DNA from: Blastomyces gilchristii SLH14081
Taxonomy: Eukaryota; Ascomycota; Eurotiomycetes; Onygenales; Ajellomycetaceae
Reading direction: 5' to 3'
DNA: 64,000 bases
NCBI RefSeq assembly: GCF_000003855.2
Contig: NW_003101673.1
Span: forward strand, 1,315,329-1,379,328
The notes below the pieces were generated by a model, which worked only from the letters and a program-made list of their open reading frames with translations, did not search any database and was not told the origin of the DNA. The translations under genes and the position numbers were made by a program. Below, in pieces: positions 46,760 to 59,042 of the stretch. Positions within the stretch are counted from its first letter, which is position 1, and every line of letters starts with the position of its first letter.

Positions 46760-47016
46760 GTTTGTTGAAGGGGGCTTTGAGGTGAGTTTAAGTAATCAAA
46801 ATATCTGAATTATAACCAGCTTTTCCTTGAGTTTATGTGCATCTGCATCGGCAAAGTTTTCAGATACCTTCTCAGATAATCTTGATGATGAGAGAGAGAG
46901 AGAGAAGCTCCAAGTTTTCTGGTTCTATTTTGCCTATTTTGTCCTGAGAAAAGTTCGTATAAGTAAGCCACGCGGCCTCGTTATGTAAGCAGACCTCACT
47001 AGTTTGTTGGAACGTC
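46760..47016. promoter_or_regulatory. Upstream region of the F-box gene, up to the AT-rich block
   Basis: The only ~257 bp between the F-box start and the LINE tail. It contains a GA microsatellite at about 46,893-46,907. No specific promoter element can be named. Confidence 0.4.
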
Positions 47017-47561
47017 TATTATTATTATTATTCTTCAATTATAGATGTATGCAGTCAGAGACTATGACATCTACCTGAGAACTTTTAGTTCTCAGGGTTT
47101 TTCTAATATCTATAACATCAACTATTATACATTTATCAATTTTAAATATGTAAAATCAGAAAATTTCAGCTCAGAATATAAAAACTCTTTATAAATTACA
47201 GTATTTTAATTTTAACATCTTCTAATACTTTGAAATCATTTGAAAATATCATGACAAAAGAAAAGAGAATAAAGTCTTAAAGATAGATATATTAAATAAG
47301 TAGATAAAAAAGAATAGAAAAGAAAAGATAAAGTAAAAAGAGACTATAATAAAATAAAATTATTAAAAAATAGTATATAATTATTTTAATAGATTATATC
47401 TAATTAATTTTCATCTCTTCATATTCAGATATTTCTGAATTCAGTTATTTTCTTATAACTGCTTGAGTTTCTGATAGAAAGTCTATTAAGTATTTAATTT
47501 CTATCTCAGTTGAGAATAAGAATTTTATATTTAATTAATTTAAATTATACTTCTCTTTCAA
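47017..47561 (-). mobile_element. LINE 3' part, minus strand, left piece (split by Gypsy-3)
   Basis: Begins with the (TTA)n reverse of the AAT tail and matches the reverse complement of the 3' region of the LINE at 61321-63241, including the GAGAACTTTTAGTTCTC palindrome and the C-terminal ORF2 codons. Homology stops at 47561 and resumes at 54812. It is strongly mutated compared with the 61-kb copy. Confidence 0.88.
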
Positions 47562-47819
47562 TGTAAGAAATCCCGCTTCTCACAGATTCTTTATCTCTAT
47601 TTCTATCTCTTGCATAATCAATAGAGCTAGCAGTCCTTGACTACACACAACTATATAGACTGAAGTTCATGAATACTATTCATAACTCAGCTTGAATACT
47701 ATTATACATTTAATCTCTATATTTTATCTTTCTATCATGAATACTTCTAGTAGTTAACAGTACATATTACATTAAGCTGTAAACATCTGAATAATCATCT
47801 GTGAGCACTTATTCTTACA
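47562..47819 (+). repeat. Gypsy-3 5' LTR
   Basis: 258 bp, TGTAAGAA at the start and TTCTTACA at the end, an 8-bp inverted terminal repeat. Confidence 0.92.
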
Positions 47820-49370
47820 TTTCAAGCTCAGTCAGTCAGCAACTACTTATTATGACTGAAAGAACTAGAAACTTATATACTTTAATCTCTGCAAACTCTA
47901 CTGCAGACACTCAGAAGCAGTCATCTGAATCATGAATAACTCTTATAAAAGAAGTTTCAGAGAATTTATTAATTATTTATAAAATATTATTCTCTGTATC
48001 TGTGACAGAGAAACTCTCTGAACTCATGAATAAATTAATCTCAGTAAAGAACATTCTTGAGTATCTCTTATAAAATCAAGCTATTTTTCTACAAGAAATA
48101 CTTACTGTCTGTAAACACTTTTGAACTGAGTCTCTAGACATAATCTTCAGAGATATTTATAAACTGAAAAGAAACTTTCTTAAGCTGTGATCACTTAAGA
48201 TTATCTATTAAATCACAATCTATAAAAGCTTTTACAAGTTTGTATTTAAAATTGACTTATAAGTCTGACTGTGTGATATAAAAGATGAAGAAGCTGTCAT
48301 CTATATAATGACAGATCTTTATTACACTGAAGTCAAGAACTGATTAAATTATCTAGAGAATGATTATAAGAGATTCTGCTAATCTGTTCTCAAGATTTAT
48401 CTAGAGAATAAGTTAAGAGACTCTGTAAGCTGAATAGAGAATATCTGAGCTGTAATTATTAATATTAGAAAAAGAGATGAGAAATCTGATAAAGATTACT
48501 TACAGTACTTTATAAAATTATAGTATGAATTAAGATCTGTGAAAACAGAGCTCTGAAACAAGACCTGAATAATGATATTTATAAAGAGACTGAATAAAGA
48601 TATGTAGAAGAAGCTCATTGAGTAAGACTCTAAGCTCTTAACTCTGAAGAAACTGATGACTCTTATTCATCATTTACAGATTACTGTGAGAGTCATAAAT
48701 CTGTGAAGAGTGAATCACTGATCAGCTCTGTAAGAACTAGAATAACAGAGAACAGATTTATCAGAAAAAGATGATAAGATATAGAGAGATTTGTATCTGA
48801 CTACTAAGTAGAGAGAGAGAGCTTTATAAGCTTCTGTAAATAGAGTATATAATAGAGAGACTAAGAAAAAGAGACTCTGCTTTATCTATTCTAAATTAGA
48901 ATATCTTCACACAAACTGTTCAGATAAATTAAAATAGAAATTTGAGAAGTTATAGATAGAGTCAGTAACAGTCTTCTTAAGAGTTTTAAAGCTGATATCT
49001 GAATCTGTTGCTTCTCTGATGAAAATGCTTACTTATAGAGAGAGACTGTGTCACAGTACTGCTGTCTTACAAGTATGAAAAGTATTGATGAACTTAGAAT
49101 CTCAGGTCACTGTGATGTCTCTAAAGCTCACAGAGTGAATGAGCTGAAAGATAAAGACTGAGAATCTACTCTTATAATAAGCAGAATATGAGAACTCAGA
49201 TCTGAGAGCTGGAAGACTTATAAGAGTTATCTTTGAATTATAAGATCTCTCTGAAATCTGAAGAAGATTTGCAGAAACTGTGATTATTATGAATATTACA
49301 GATAATATATACTTAAGACTTATATAACTTTAAAGACACAATTTATACATAGCTGTCTGTGAGTCAGGTT
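47820..49370 (+). pseudogene. Gypsy-3 gag relic with zinc knuckle
   Basis: Plus-strand coding-like sequence with Trp/Gln stops. At 48,878-48,922 it reads CFIYSKLEYLHTNCS, a C-x2-C-x4-H-x4-C-like knuckle in which the second Cys is now Tyr. Confidence 0.65.
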
Positions 49371-51450
49371 TATACTTCTGATCAGTGTTAACAGACTCAC
49401 TTATAAAGATAGAATTAGTTAATACTGCAGAGTTGATTAGAGAAGATAAGCTTATCTATATAATAACTTTATAAGTGTCTGAGAATCTCATAATCATGAA
49501 AACTGAGCTTCAGATATCAGAGAAATACTGAGATCTCACAGAGATATTCAGCTCAGTAAAGACAGCTGAGCTTTCTTCTTATTATAAGAAGAATCTGATA
49601 ATAGATTTGATAGAAGAGTAGAAACTCTTCTAAGAATCAATCTATAAGCTCTCTTATCATGAGACAGAGGTCTTACAGATCTATATAAAGAAGAATCTGA
49701 AGAATAACTTTATCTGATCTTCACAGATCTCTGTGAAAGTCTCTGTAATATTTATAAAGAAGAAGAATAAAGATCTCAGATTGTATGTAAACTATTATAA
49801 TCTGAACTTCAAGATAATAAAGAGCTACTATTCTCTGTCTCTGATTGAGAATGTAATCAACTGTCTTATAAGAGCTGTTATATTCACACAATTGAATATA
49901 ATCAATATATATATACAGCTGTGAATACAGTCTGAGAATGAATAAAAAACTGTCTTTAGAACTGCACTGAGATTATTTAAATATCTAGTGATGTCTTTTA
50001 ATCTGACTAATACTCTCACAGTATTTCAGTCTTTCATTAATAAAATACTTCATGAATATCTGAATGTCTTTGTAATAATATATCTGAATAATGTGATAGT
50101 GTACTTCATGAAGAAGAAAGAATATACTGAGTATATATAAAGTATATTGAAGATCTTAGATGAGACAGAACTGTATATTAAACTTATGAAGTATAACTTC
50201 AGTGTCTGCTGAATTAATTTCCTAGAATATATAATCACTGCAGATAATATTCAGATAAAATCTTCACAGATTGAGACTATTCTATTATAATCAGAGTTAA
50301 CTAGTATTCATGAGATTCAGATCTTTCTAAGCTTTGTGAATTTCTATAGATAATTTATCTTTGTATTTATAAGAATCTTCTTAACTCTTACAGACATGCT
50401 GAAGAGTGAAAATAAGAAGAAGTTATTCTGTGAATAAAGAATAAAAAGATTATTAAGAAGAGAGAACTGTGAGAACTTTCTTATCTCAGAAGCTCATAGA
50501 GTCTTTATAAGATTAAAACAGATATTCATAGATACAGTAATACTATTTCACTTTGATTTCTTACTCTTAATCAGATTGAAGACAGATGTCTTCTTCTTTA
50601 TAATTTCAGAAATAGTCTTATAACTACAGTTAAATGAGAACTGAGTTTCAGTGATCTTTTTCTTATAGAAGATATAACTTGTGAAGATCAACTATAATAT
50701 CTATGATTAGAAGCTTCTTATAATAGTGAAATTCTTCTATCACTGATATCACTACTTTAAGAATCTTGTAACAGTGATTACTGTTAGAACTGATTATAAT
50801 AGCTTATAATAGTTTACTTCAATTAAGAAACTCTTATAACAGCAGATTTACTGAGCTCAGAGACTGAGTGAGTTCTGATTCAAGATAGAATATATCAAGA
50901 GAACTAAGAACTCAGCAGACAGACTCTCTTACAGATCAGACTATATTAAGAAGATCAGAGTAATAGATATAGAGAGACTAGAGAAGACAGAAAAGCTTTG
51001 TAAGATACTCAGACTGAGTATTATGAAGAGATTGACTGAAGAGTCTTTTAATTCTCTATGAGAGAAGAAGAAAAAGAGAGAGAAGAAGCCTGTACAACTA
51101 CTTTCTATAACATTGAGAGTTAACACTCTGAGAATCTCTGCAAGAATTCTTGAAGAGAGTATCTATAATCTGAAGAGTTTGCAGACTTTGAGAAGCACTG
51201 CAGAAGATCTGATATAAGAGAAAATAGAATATAAGTCTTTATAAGATCTTCTATTCAGATTGTCTGAACTGCAACTGAAGAATGAATATATTCAGTATAT
51301 TCAGAAATTATAGCAGAGATCAATTCTGCAGAAATAAAGAGTTGAAGAAACTTAAATAATCTCTTATAAAGAGAGAGCTGAATTTATATATCTGTAAATA
51401 AGTTTCTATACATAGAACTTATTAAAAGATATCATGACTCTTCTCTAGCA
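49371..51450 (+). pseudogene. Gypsy-3 protease / RT / RNase H relic
   Basis: 49733-49924 reads VIFIKKKNKDLRLYVNYYNLN and AVIFTQLNIINIYIQL, the RT F-V-K-K and F-T-x-L-D-L motifs with Asp changed to Asn. Near 50,078-50,095 YLNN stands for YLDD, and FLSFVNFYR-like text at 50,320-50,350 ends the RT. RNase H text follows at 50,560-50,850. Protease is expected near 49,370-49,450 but the catalytic triad is unclear. Confidence 0.8.
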
Positions 51451-52480
51451 GATTATTTTACAGATACTAGAACTCATGAGTTATTTATAAGAAAATACTT
51501 CTGATTAAAGATGCAAGAACTTATGAAGAAGATAGTAAATTCTTATACTGTTTATCAGAATTCATGAATAGTGCAGTTCAGATTATATAAAGAACTTACT
51601 TCTCTACTCATCTCATAGAAACCTTGAGAACAGCTAGAAATGAATACTCTTATAAGTCTCTCTGAAAGTAAGAACATATATAATACCTGCTTTGACAGTG
51701 TACTGATAATAGTGAATCACTTTATCAAGATAACACACTTTATACTCATCTGCAAGAACTTGAAGTTAAAGAATTTAACTCATATCTTTATCTGTAATGT
51801 GATCTGATTGCATGAATTATCTGTGAATATTATCTCAGACAGAGAATCAATCTTTATAGAAGAGTTCTGATCTAATCTGATAACTATACTGAAGATCTTA
51901 TAAGATCTAAGCACAGCTTTTCATCAACAGACAGATGATCAGACAGAATATCTGATAAGTATATTAAAATAGTATCTGCAGTGCTTTGTTAATTATAATC
52001 AGAATAACTGAATACATTGATTATCACTCACAGAGTTTGTGTATAATAACTCAAAGCATGTCAGTACAGATAAAACTCTCTTTAAGATACTTATTAAAAC
52101 TCATTCACAGATAATCTTGATAAATTCATGAGAGTATACTATAGAGTGTGATAATATCTGTGAATGAGCTGAGAGAATTCAGAAGATCTGAGAGAAAGTC
52201 TGTGAATTTTTAAGAAAGACTCAAGAGTATCAGAAGAGATACTATGACTTTAAGCATATTATAAAGAGTTTCAAGAAAGATGATAGAGTCTGACTGAGTC
52301 TAGAAAACATCATTATATGAAGATCTAGTAAGAAGCTGAATCTCTTGTAAACAGAGTCTTATAAGATTATAAAGAAAGTTAGTTTACAGTTCTATAGATT
52401 GAAACTATCACCTGAGTTACAGATATATAATGTTTTTTATATCTCTTTACTTCATGAATATAAGAAATTCTCAGAAGAGA
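51451..52480 (+). pseudogene. Gypsy-3 integrase relic
   Basis: At 51,690-52,110 the plus strand reads VNHFIKITHFI, NIISDRESIFIEEF, STAFHQQTDDQTEYL and TEFVYNNSKH, the order of the Gypsy integrase core: a first Asp turned to Asn, the second Asp in ISD intact, and the Q-T-D-x-Q-T-E helix carrying the Glu. Confidence 0.8.
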
Positions 52481-52700
52481 ACTCTGTGACTCATCACTCT
52501 ATTTATAAAGTATTAGAGAGTGAAAGAGAATATCAGGTCAAAGAGATTATTAACTCAGAGAAGTGAGATCATAAGCTCTGATTCAAGATTCAGTGATAAG
52601 AGTATTCTAATAAGATGAATAAGTTCACTTAAGAATCATCTGAGCAGATAAGATATCTGCAGAAGCTAAGATATAACTTTTATACTATAAATTCTGATAA
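52481..52700 (+). pseudogene. Gypsy-3 chromodomain-like relic
   Basis: Reads YKVLESEREYQVKEII, then stops at Trp positions around FKIQ**EYS and FT*ESSEQIRYL, which fits a chromodomain (E-Y-x-V-x-x-I, then V-K-W-x-x-Y, then W-E). Assigned from pattern only. Confidence 0.55.
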
Positions 52701-52984
52701 GTCAGAATAATATAATCTTCACTAAGAACCTGATTGTGATAAAGATATTAACACTGTTATTTATAAATTCTAGTCTATAAGATAATGAGTTTCTACTGAG
52801 ATGAACAGTCTGTGATGTATACAAGAAAAGAAGAAATCATGTTCTTATTAAAGTTAAAAAATAAGAAAATAAACAGAACTGTGAATACAATTTAGAGATT
52901 AATAAAGAAAAAATAAAGAAAACTTACACTCACACTCTTAACATCTGTGACACTTAACTCTCTCATAACTATCAATTTCTCTCT

Positions 52985-53708
52985 TTAAAGAAGCAGAGAG
53001 TATTATGTCTGTGATACAGACAATTGTTATATTTGATATGAAGGCTGTCAGAAATGCACAGACTTCAGAGAAGCTGAATATCAGAGTACATGCAGTTGCA
53101 GCAGAGTCTTGAGAACTGACTGTCTGTATGTGTGATCAGATATCTCTTATGAAGCTGTGTCTGCTCTCTCAGTTATGCTGAAGTATTCAGTCTGAAAACA
53201 ATTGAAATATGAAGAGAGAGCTCATCTGTTCAGACTAACTTCTGTTATGAATTCATAGCATTTGTATTGCCTTGATTACTCAGATTTTACAGATATCTGA
53301 GAACTCATCTCTCATTGATAATGAGATTGCAGAAATGCGTCACAGTGCAAGAATCATTGATAGAGAATCTAGACATATTTGCATATACCTGGTCAGAGAT
53401 TGTGCAGACAGAGAAGAGATGATCATAAGCCTGTGAAACTGCAGAAGACACTGACAACACTGAGAGCTTTACAAGAACTGTTAGCTAGAGTCTGTAAGAA
53501 ATCACTTATGAGAAGACTTACAGCAAAGAAGAGAACTGTACTGCTTGAAGTCAGAGACTGGTCTGAAGAAGACAGAGAATTGACTGCTGGCCTGAAGATT
53601 GAATGCAGTGATGAGACTAAGAAGAATGAAGACACAGTCATGAGCAGCAGCATCCCTGCTTCATCAGCTGATAAAAAGCAATTAGAGAAGTTACAGAGAC
53701 ACTCATAA
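52985..53708 (+). pseudogene. Gypsy-3 extra ORF between pol and 3' LTR
   Basis: A plus-strand coding-like segment with Trp-type stops (SVIQTIVIFDMKAVRNA from 53,006), a shift, then an open 109-codon frame at 53379-53708 (KTLTTLRALQELLARV, LEVRDWSEEDREL). It is basic, then acidic. No family recognised. It occupies the same place as the extra ORF of Gypsy-1 but with no visible similarity. Confidence 0.4.
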
Positions 53709-54548
53709 GAAGCTCAGCAGTGATCAGACATTATTTACAAAAATATTGAAATTAAAAATTTTTTTATTCTTGAGAAGTTCTTGAATTAATATACAGATAT
53801 TGTTAGAAACACTCTCTCTCTATTATCTGAATGAAAACACTTCACAGATGAATGAGAATACTCACAGTTTATAAGAATAAGAGCTGTTACAGAAAAAGAG
53901 AAAAGAAGATGAGATTTCATGAACAGATCTGAGATATTTATACTACTCTAAAGAGATTTGCTTACACTGTGAGTGATCTCATGAAACAGTCAGATCACTC
54001 TAGTAAATAAGAGTGATTATGAATTGTAGATCTGAATCTTTCTATATAACTACAAAGAGTGATTGCAGACTGTAGACATCTTAATTCTATAATTCTACAG
54101 AGTTGATGAAAGAATGAAAAATTCCTCACAATTCTACAGTGTCAAAGAACAATGATTCATAAGAATGAGTGAAAGATCAACTCATAAATGCTTCTCTTTG
54201 ATAAGAATAATCTTATAGAGAGTGATTTATCTGTGAGATGAATCTGTGTAATAATCACACAAGAATCTTATGAAAATGATTGAGAGTTAACTGAAACTCT
54301 TCTATATAAAAGATATGAGATGAATCTGTGTGATAGTTAGAGAAGAATCTATAGATTATAAAGAATTTCATAAAATAAGAAACTGAGTGACAGACTCTTT
54401 TCTCTTCATAATAACAAGGAATTTTTCCTCACTGAGATTTTTTATAGATGTGAAGGATTTTCAGTGAGTATCACTGCAGTGCTGAGCTGATTCTATGAAG
54501 TCACTCAGTGAAAGACTTCACAGACAAAGTCTTAGAGAGAAGAGAGTA
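53709..54548. other. Gypsy-3 3' non-coding part
   Basis: AT-rich interior without a frame. A purine-rich AGAGAGAAGAGAG just before the 3' LTR (54,535-54,547) is a candidate polypurine tract. Confidence 0.5.
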
Positions 54549-54806
54549 TGTAAGAAATCTCACTTCTCATAGATTCTTTATCTCTATTTCTATCTCTCAT
54601 GTAATCAATAGAGCTAGCAGCCCTTGACTACACACAACTATATAGACTGGAGTTTGTGAATACTATTCACAACTCAGCTTGAATGCTATTATATATTTGA
54701 TCTCTACATTTTATCTTCCTACCACGAATACTTCTAGTAGTTAACAGTACATATCACGCCAAGCTGCAAACACCTGAATAATCGCCTGCGAGTACTTATT
54801 CTTACA
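54549..54806 (+). repeat. Gypsy-3 3' LTR
   Basis: 258 bp matching the 5' LTR; its last ~90 bp are less mutated (ATCACGCCAAGCTGC, AATCGCCTGCG). Confidence 0.92.
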
Positions 54807-54811
54807 TTCAA

Positions 54812-54994
54812 TCTGACTTTGAGACTATTATATAATGTATAATATATTATAATATACTCAGAATTTTCATTTACATTACAGAATGAGCATTCTATTGAAT
54901 TAAATCTATTATTAAATCTTTGTATATAAGATTTGAAATAATTATATTCTAGTTTCAGCTAAATTATAGATGAGAATATTTTCTTTTTATATTA
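54812..54994 (-). mobile_element. LINE 3' part, minus strand, right piece
   Basis: Continues 47017-47561; it is the reverse complement of ORF2 codons at about 62,510-62,690. It ends where a truncated Gypsy-1-family LTR begins. Confidence 0.85.
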
Positions 54995-55334
54995 TATCTT
55001 CAGCCGTGCTAAGACTCTGTTACAATTTCATATAACTTATTACTTTTATACAGATGATTTCATTTATCTAACAGACTGTGTAAATCAGTTTTCAATCACT
55101 TTATAATATTATTCAGATATAATATAGAAAGATTTAATTAATAAATATAAGAATCTTACTTCTATATAAGATTAGCAGATTACTCTTTCATAATAGTGAG
55201 ATACTGCTAAGGTATCACTTCAGCTATTCTTACTTATAGAATAGAATAAGAGTATTTACTCATTATCTATATAGAATAGCTAGATACTTATTTCTTATTA
55301 AAAAAGTCAGTGATTTATTTTCTTCTACTGAAAT
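54995..55334 (+). repeat. Truncated LTR of the Gypsy-1 family
   Basis: Matches the first ~340 bp of the 536-bp Gypsy-1 LTR, with a small deletion near the start and loss of the right part. Strongly mutated, so probably an old remnant. Confidence 0.8.
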
Positions 55335-55813
55335 TGTAAGAGATTAGTATAATATATAGATCTTATAATACAAAAGTGAGAAACATTAGAGAAGACAGAA
55401 AGAGAAAGTGCAGAAATCAGCAATTAAAGTGAATATGTATATATATACATAGTGAAGCTTCAGAGTGAAAGAATAGAAATTTCATGAGTTATTCAGCTAA
55501 GAATCAGCAAGTAAGAATAGAGCTTTCAGTGAAATCTGTGAAGTGTAATAAAATAGTCTATATAATTGATCAGATGCAGCCTGCTACATTAGTTCTCTCT
55601 TTTCAGAAGTGATATAGAGTTACAGATATATAGCTCTTATTGATTAAGAGCTATTATCTTGAATAACACAGAGCTTGAAGTTCAGGTCAGACAATTATAG
55701 CTGACTCATTTCACAAGATATTATTAACTGCAGCTACAGAGTCTCTTATTAAGAAAATCTTCAATCTCTTATTCAAGTTTATTATCTTCTTCTATAATTT
55801 CTAACAGCTGTCA
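55335..55813 (+). pseudogene. Mutated coding-like relic, unrecognised
   Basis: From about 55,560 the plus strand reads LLLIKSYYLE, SSGQTIIADSFHKI and ESLIKKIFNLL with stops at Trp-like positions. It is interrupted by MITE E and may continue to ~56,450. No family identified. Confidence 0.35.
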
Positions 55814-55821
55814 GTCAGAAG

Positions 55822-56327
55822 TAGACTGACTGTGTGACCGTGTCTAAAACCAGAACCAGAATTTTTAATAGTCTTATTATCAATTCAACTGATCTCATTA
55901 CACAGTTTTAACATTAGATAGTAGTCTTATACTGTCTTAGTGAGACTTACTATCTACTCTTATCACATTTTTCAAATGAGATCATGATTTTCACTTCTCA
56001 ATTTAAATTATTTTTATTGCTTTAAATGACTTTAAATCTCATTTGAGTGTTACTAAAAAGTGTTACTTTTTAAAAAATTAAAAATAGTCTAAAAAAAACC
56101 TTAAAATGTCTAAAAATAGTAACTTTATACTAAGAATGAAACTAAATGAAATCAAATGAGATCACTTTCTCATTTTTTTCAAGTCATGATTTCATTTTGA
56201 GATTTAATATATAGTCACTTTGCATGTTTTTTTAATAACTAGTCTCAGTGAGATTCACATCAAGAAATGTATGAGATCAGATTAAATGAGACTAAATATG
56301 AAATTCATAGTCTCAGTAGTCAGTCTA
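55822..56327 (+). mobile_element. 506-bp hAT MITE, copy E
   Basis: TAGACTGACTGTGTGACC at the left and AGTAGTCAGTCTA at the right. Exact 8-bp duplications GTCAGAAG lie at 55814-55821 and 56328-56335. It is the most mutated full copy. Confidence 0.93.
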
Positions 56328-56335
56328 GTCAGAAG

Positions 56336-56546
56336 TCAGTTAAGAAGAGAACAGATCAGTGACAGTATAATAAAGTAAGCTTATATAAAAGATATCATGA
56401 ATCTCTGATAATATATTAAGACAGTAGTTATAAGTGTCTAGAACTTCTATCACTTTATACTTAATATAGTAATAATTCAGTGTATAAGATGAGTGTATAA
56501 TTTATATATTCTTAAGATTTAATTATACTAGATCTTCTATCTTATA
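56336..56546. other. AT-rich spacer between MITE E and Gypsy-4
   Basis: Likely continuation of the relic split by MITE E. No motif is seen. Confidence 0.4.
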
Positions 56547-57079
56547 TATAACGTGGCGGAACCGAAGCAGTAACTAGTCAGTGATGTCATGTAGAGATAG
56601 TTGTTTTAAAAGCTGTATAAGTGAGCTTAACTATCTTGCTTAAATAGCAAGCTTGTAAACTACAGAGTTATTGCAAGAATATCACAGATATGATACTTAG
56701 TATACTAAGAAGATTGTATAAGACATGCAGTAACTCTCATATATATTTCAGTAGAAGAAAAACAAATTACTGACTTCTTTAATAAAAAGCCAGCATCTAG
56801 CTATTCTATATAGACAATGAGCAGATACTCTTCTCTCATTTCATAAGTAAGAATAGTCAGAGTGATATCTCAGCAGTGTCTTATTATCAAGAAAGAGTAA
56901 TCTGCTGATCTTGTATAGAAGTAAGATTCTTATATTCATCAATCAGATCTTTCTATAATATATCTGAATAATATTATAGAGTGATTGAAAATCAGTTCAG
57001 ACAGAATAAAATCATCTGTATAAAAGTGATAAGCTGTATGAAACTGTAACAGAGTCTTGACATAGCTGAGAGTGTGATA
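56547..57079 (-). repeat. Gypsy-4 3' LTR
   Basis: Starts TATAACGTGGCGGAACCG, the reverse complement of the Gypsy-1 LTR end with little damage, and ends GAGAGTGTGATA. The outermost ~20 bp retain CpG while the rest is mutated, as in Gypsy-1. Confidence 0.9.
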
Positions 57080-57539
57080 ATACTCTTCTCTTTAAGAGTA
57101 TAGTCTCTATGCTCTCAAGATTACTGAATTAGAAATTATCTTTATTATATAGCAATGATTGTTAACTGATTGACAGTATATATACTGCACATGATATAAA
57201 GAAATAGATGAGTTTTTCTGCTGACTGTGTAGATCTTTCTTTTCTCATCTTTATTCAAATTAAATATATGATAAGTGAGTTTCTTATATATTAATTTGAA
57301 ATGTGAAAAATATAATTAATAAGTGACTTACAGATCTTTCAATATATTCTGTTCTATGTATAAAATTCTCTGTAAAAGTGATGTATTTTAGAGATAAAGC
57401 TAACAGTAGTAGCAGAATTTTTTTGAAAAGATCTTTCTCTTCTATGACATATTTTTCTCTCTCTTTTCTCATCTATAATAGTGAGTGTATGAGAGTATCA
57501 TTCTTGAAGGATAATAGAGGGCTTATTCTGACATTTTCT

Positions 57540-57831
57540 AGTGAATAAATGTCTTTATGATGCAGTGACAGTCTCTGTGACTGTCAAGAAAGCCAGATTG
57601 AAGATGAAGACAGCAGTGTCAATGAGCTGTGAGAGTATCACTCTTATTGTCACATCTTCTCCTTCTTCTACTTCTCTTGCAGCCGCGATGATAGTTGCTG
57701 TGCCTTGCAGTGAGATGTCATCTCTTCTGCTGATTAATTCATTCATGTTCAGTCTGTTCTCTGCCTCTCTCATCACTGTTGTAATGCTGCTCTCTCTCTC
57801 AGTTAATACAGTGACATATGACCTCATGTGA
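57540..57831 (-). pseudogene. Gypsy-4 copy of the extra ORF
   Basis: Minus-strand 90-codon frame aligned with Gypsy-1 35967-36350. It keeps ERESSITT, SRRDDISLQG and a hydrophobic LIDTAVFIFNLAFLTV segment. The acidic run is shorter than in Gypsy-1. Confidence 0.5.
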
Positions 57832-59042
57832 TCATTTGAAGAGAAACTCAGAGAGAGCTTGATTCTGAAAACAGTGACTCTGAGAAACTCAATTCATAGT
57901 TTCTCTTCTGCAGCATATCTGAGCTCTGCTTGAAATACTGCTGAGTTGAGTCTGCAGAGTTCTGTAGTTTCTTTGTCTTCTCTCTGTGAAGAGGCTCTGA
58001 TATGACTTCTGACTAGTACTACTACTTGTCTGTGCTGTGTTAAGCAGCTGAAGAAGAGAAGAATTTTATACACTTACTTCTTCTCTTACTTCTGTTATTT
58101 CTGTTATATCTGTAACAATGACTTCTATCTCTCTGTAAGTATTATCTCACAGAAAGATGTTATATCAGTTCTGACAAGAAGTCTAGATACTTAAGTAGTA
58201 CAGAGTGAGAGTCTCAGAGCTTCAAGTATTAGCAGATTCTATTAAGACTGAGAAGATCTCTCTTACTTATCTGTAAAAGAAGACAAAAGTGTGAATCTCT
58301 GAGATAAAAAAACATCTCAGAATGACTGATCTTAAGAAGAAGTCAGTCAGCACTGTTATTAAAAGTATTATAGAGATTAATTACTGATTGAAGAGAATCT
58401 TGCTTCAATTGAAGCAGATGACTAAGATGTTTTATAAATTGATAAGTTAATACTTTAAGCATCTCTTATACTCTTCTACAGCATGCTTCTCTGCAGTGCT
58501 GCAGTGCTAACTTCTTAACAGATAAAGATACTAATACTGAAGACTTTAACAGTGAAAAATGAGTTTGATAAGAATATGATTATTAGTGAGTAGACTCTGA
58601 TCTCTCTTTTTACTTTTTTAATGAGCTGCAGCTCTATTAGAATAGCAGCAGTCTGTGAATTGATAATATTAATCTTTATTAATTTTAAATATCTCTTTCT
58701 TTTCTTATTAACTGCTTCAGAAATTTTACACTTATATAGTCTCATTAAACTTCTAAAAAACTCTTTGAAAGAAAATAGAAGAAGAGTGTTACTAAGTCTA
58801 TAAAATATCAGCTCATTACTGTGAGATTATCTCTAAAAATTCTTTGAGAAAAATAAGAAGTCTTAAGTAATATCTCTTATCTAATATCTCTGATGTGTAA
58901 CAGAGTAATCTCTACTAGTTATCTCATAGCTTACAATCTCTTTCTCAGTATTTTTCAATTTCTTAAGCAGTTCTTATAAATTCTCTGATAATAAATATTC
59001 TCTTATTTAATAAGATATTAAAGCTTACTGTAATATATGTGG
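57832..59042 (-). pseudogene. Gypsy-4 interior between the extra ORF and integrase
   Basis: The mirror of about 34,840-35,950 in Gypsy-1 by sequence similarity, including the chromodomain zone near 58,900-59,040. It is stop-dense. Confidence 0.6.

Larger units (their letters stand above)
47562..54806 (+). mobile_element. Gypsy-3: complete Ty3/Gypsy element, second family
   Basis: 258-bp LTRs lie at 47562-47819 and 54549-54806, starting TGTAAGAAATC and ending TTATTCTTACA. A 5-bp duplication TTCAA lies at 47557-47561 and 54807-54811. The interior carries gag zinc knuckle, RT, RNase H, integrase and a chromodomain-like relic on the plus strand. Its removal restores the minus-strand LINE. Confidence 0.93.
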
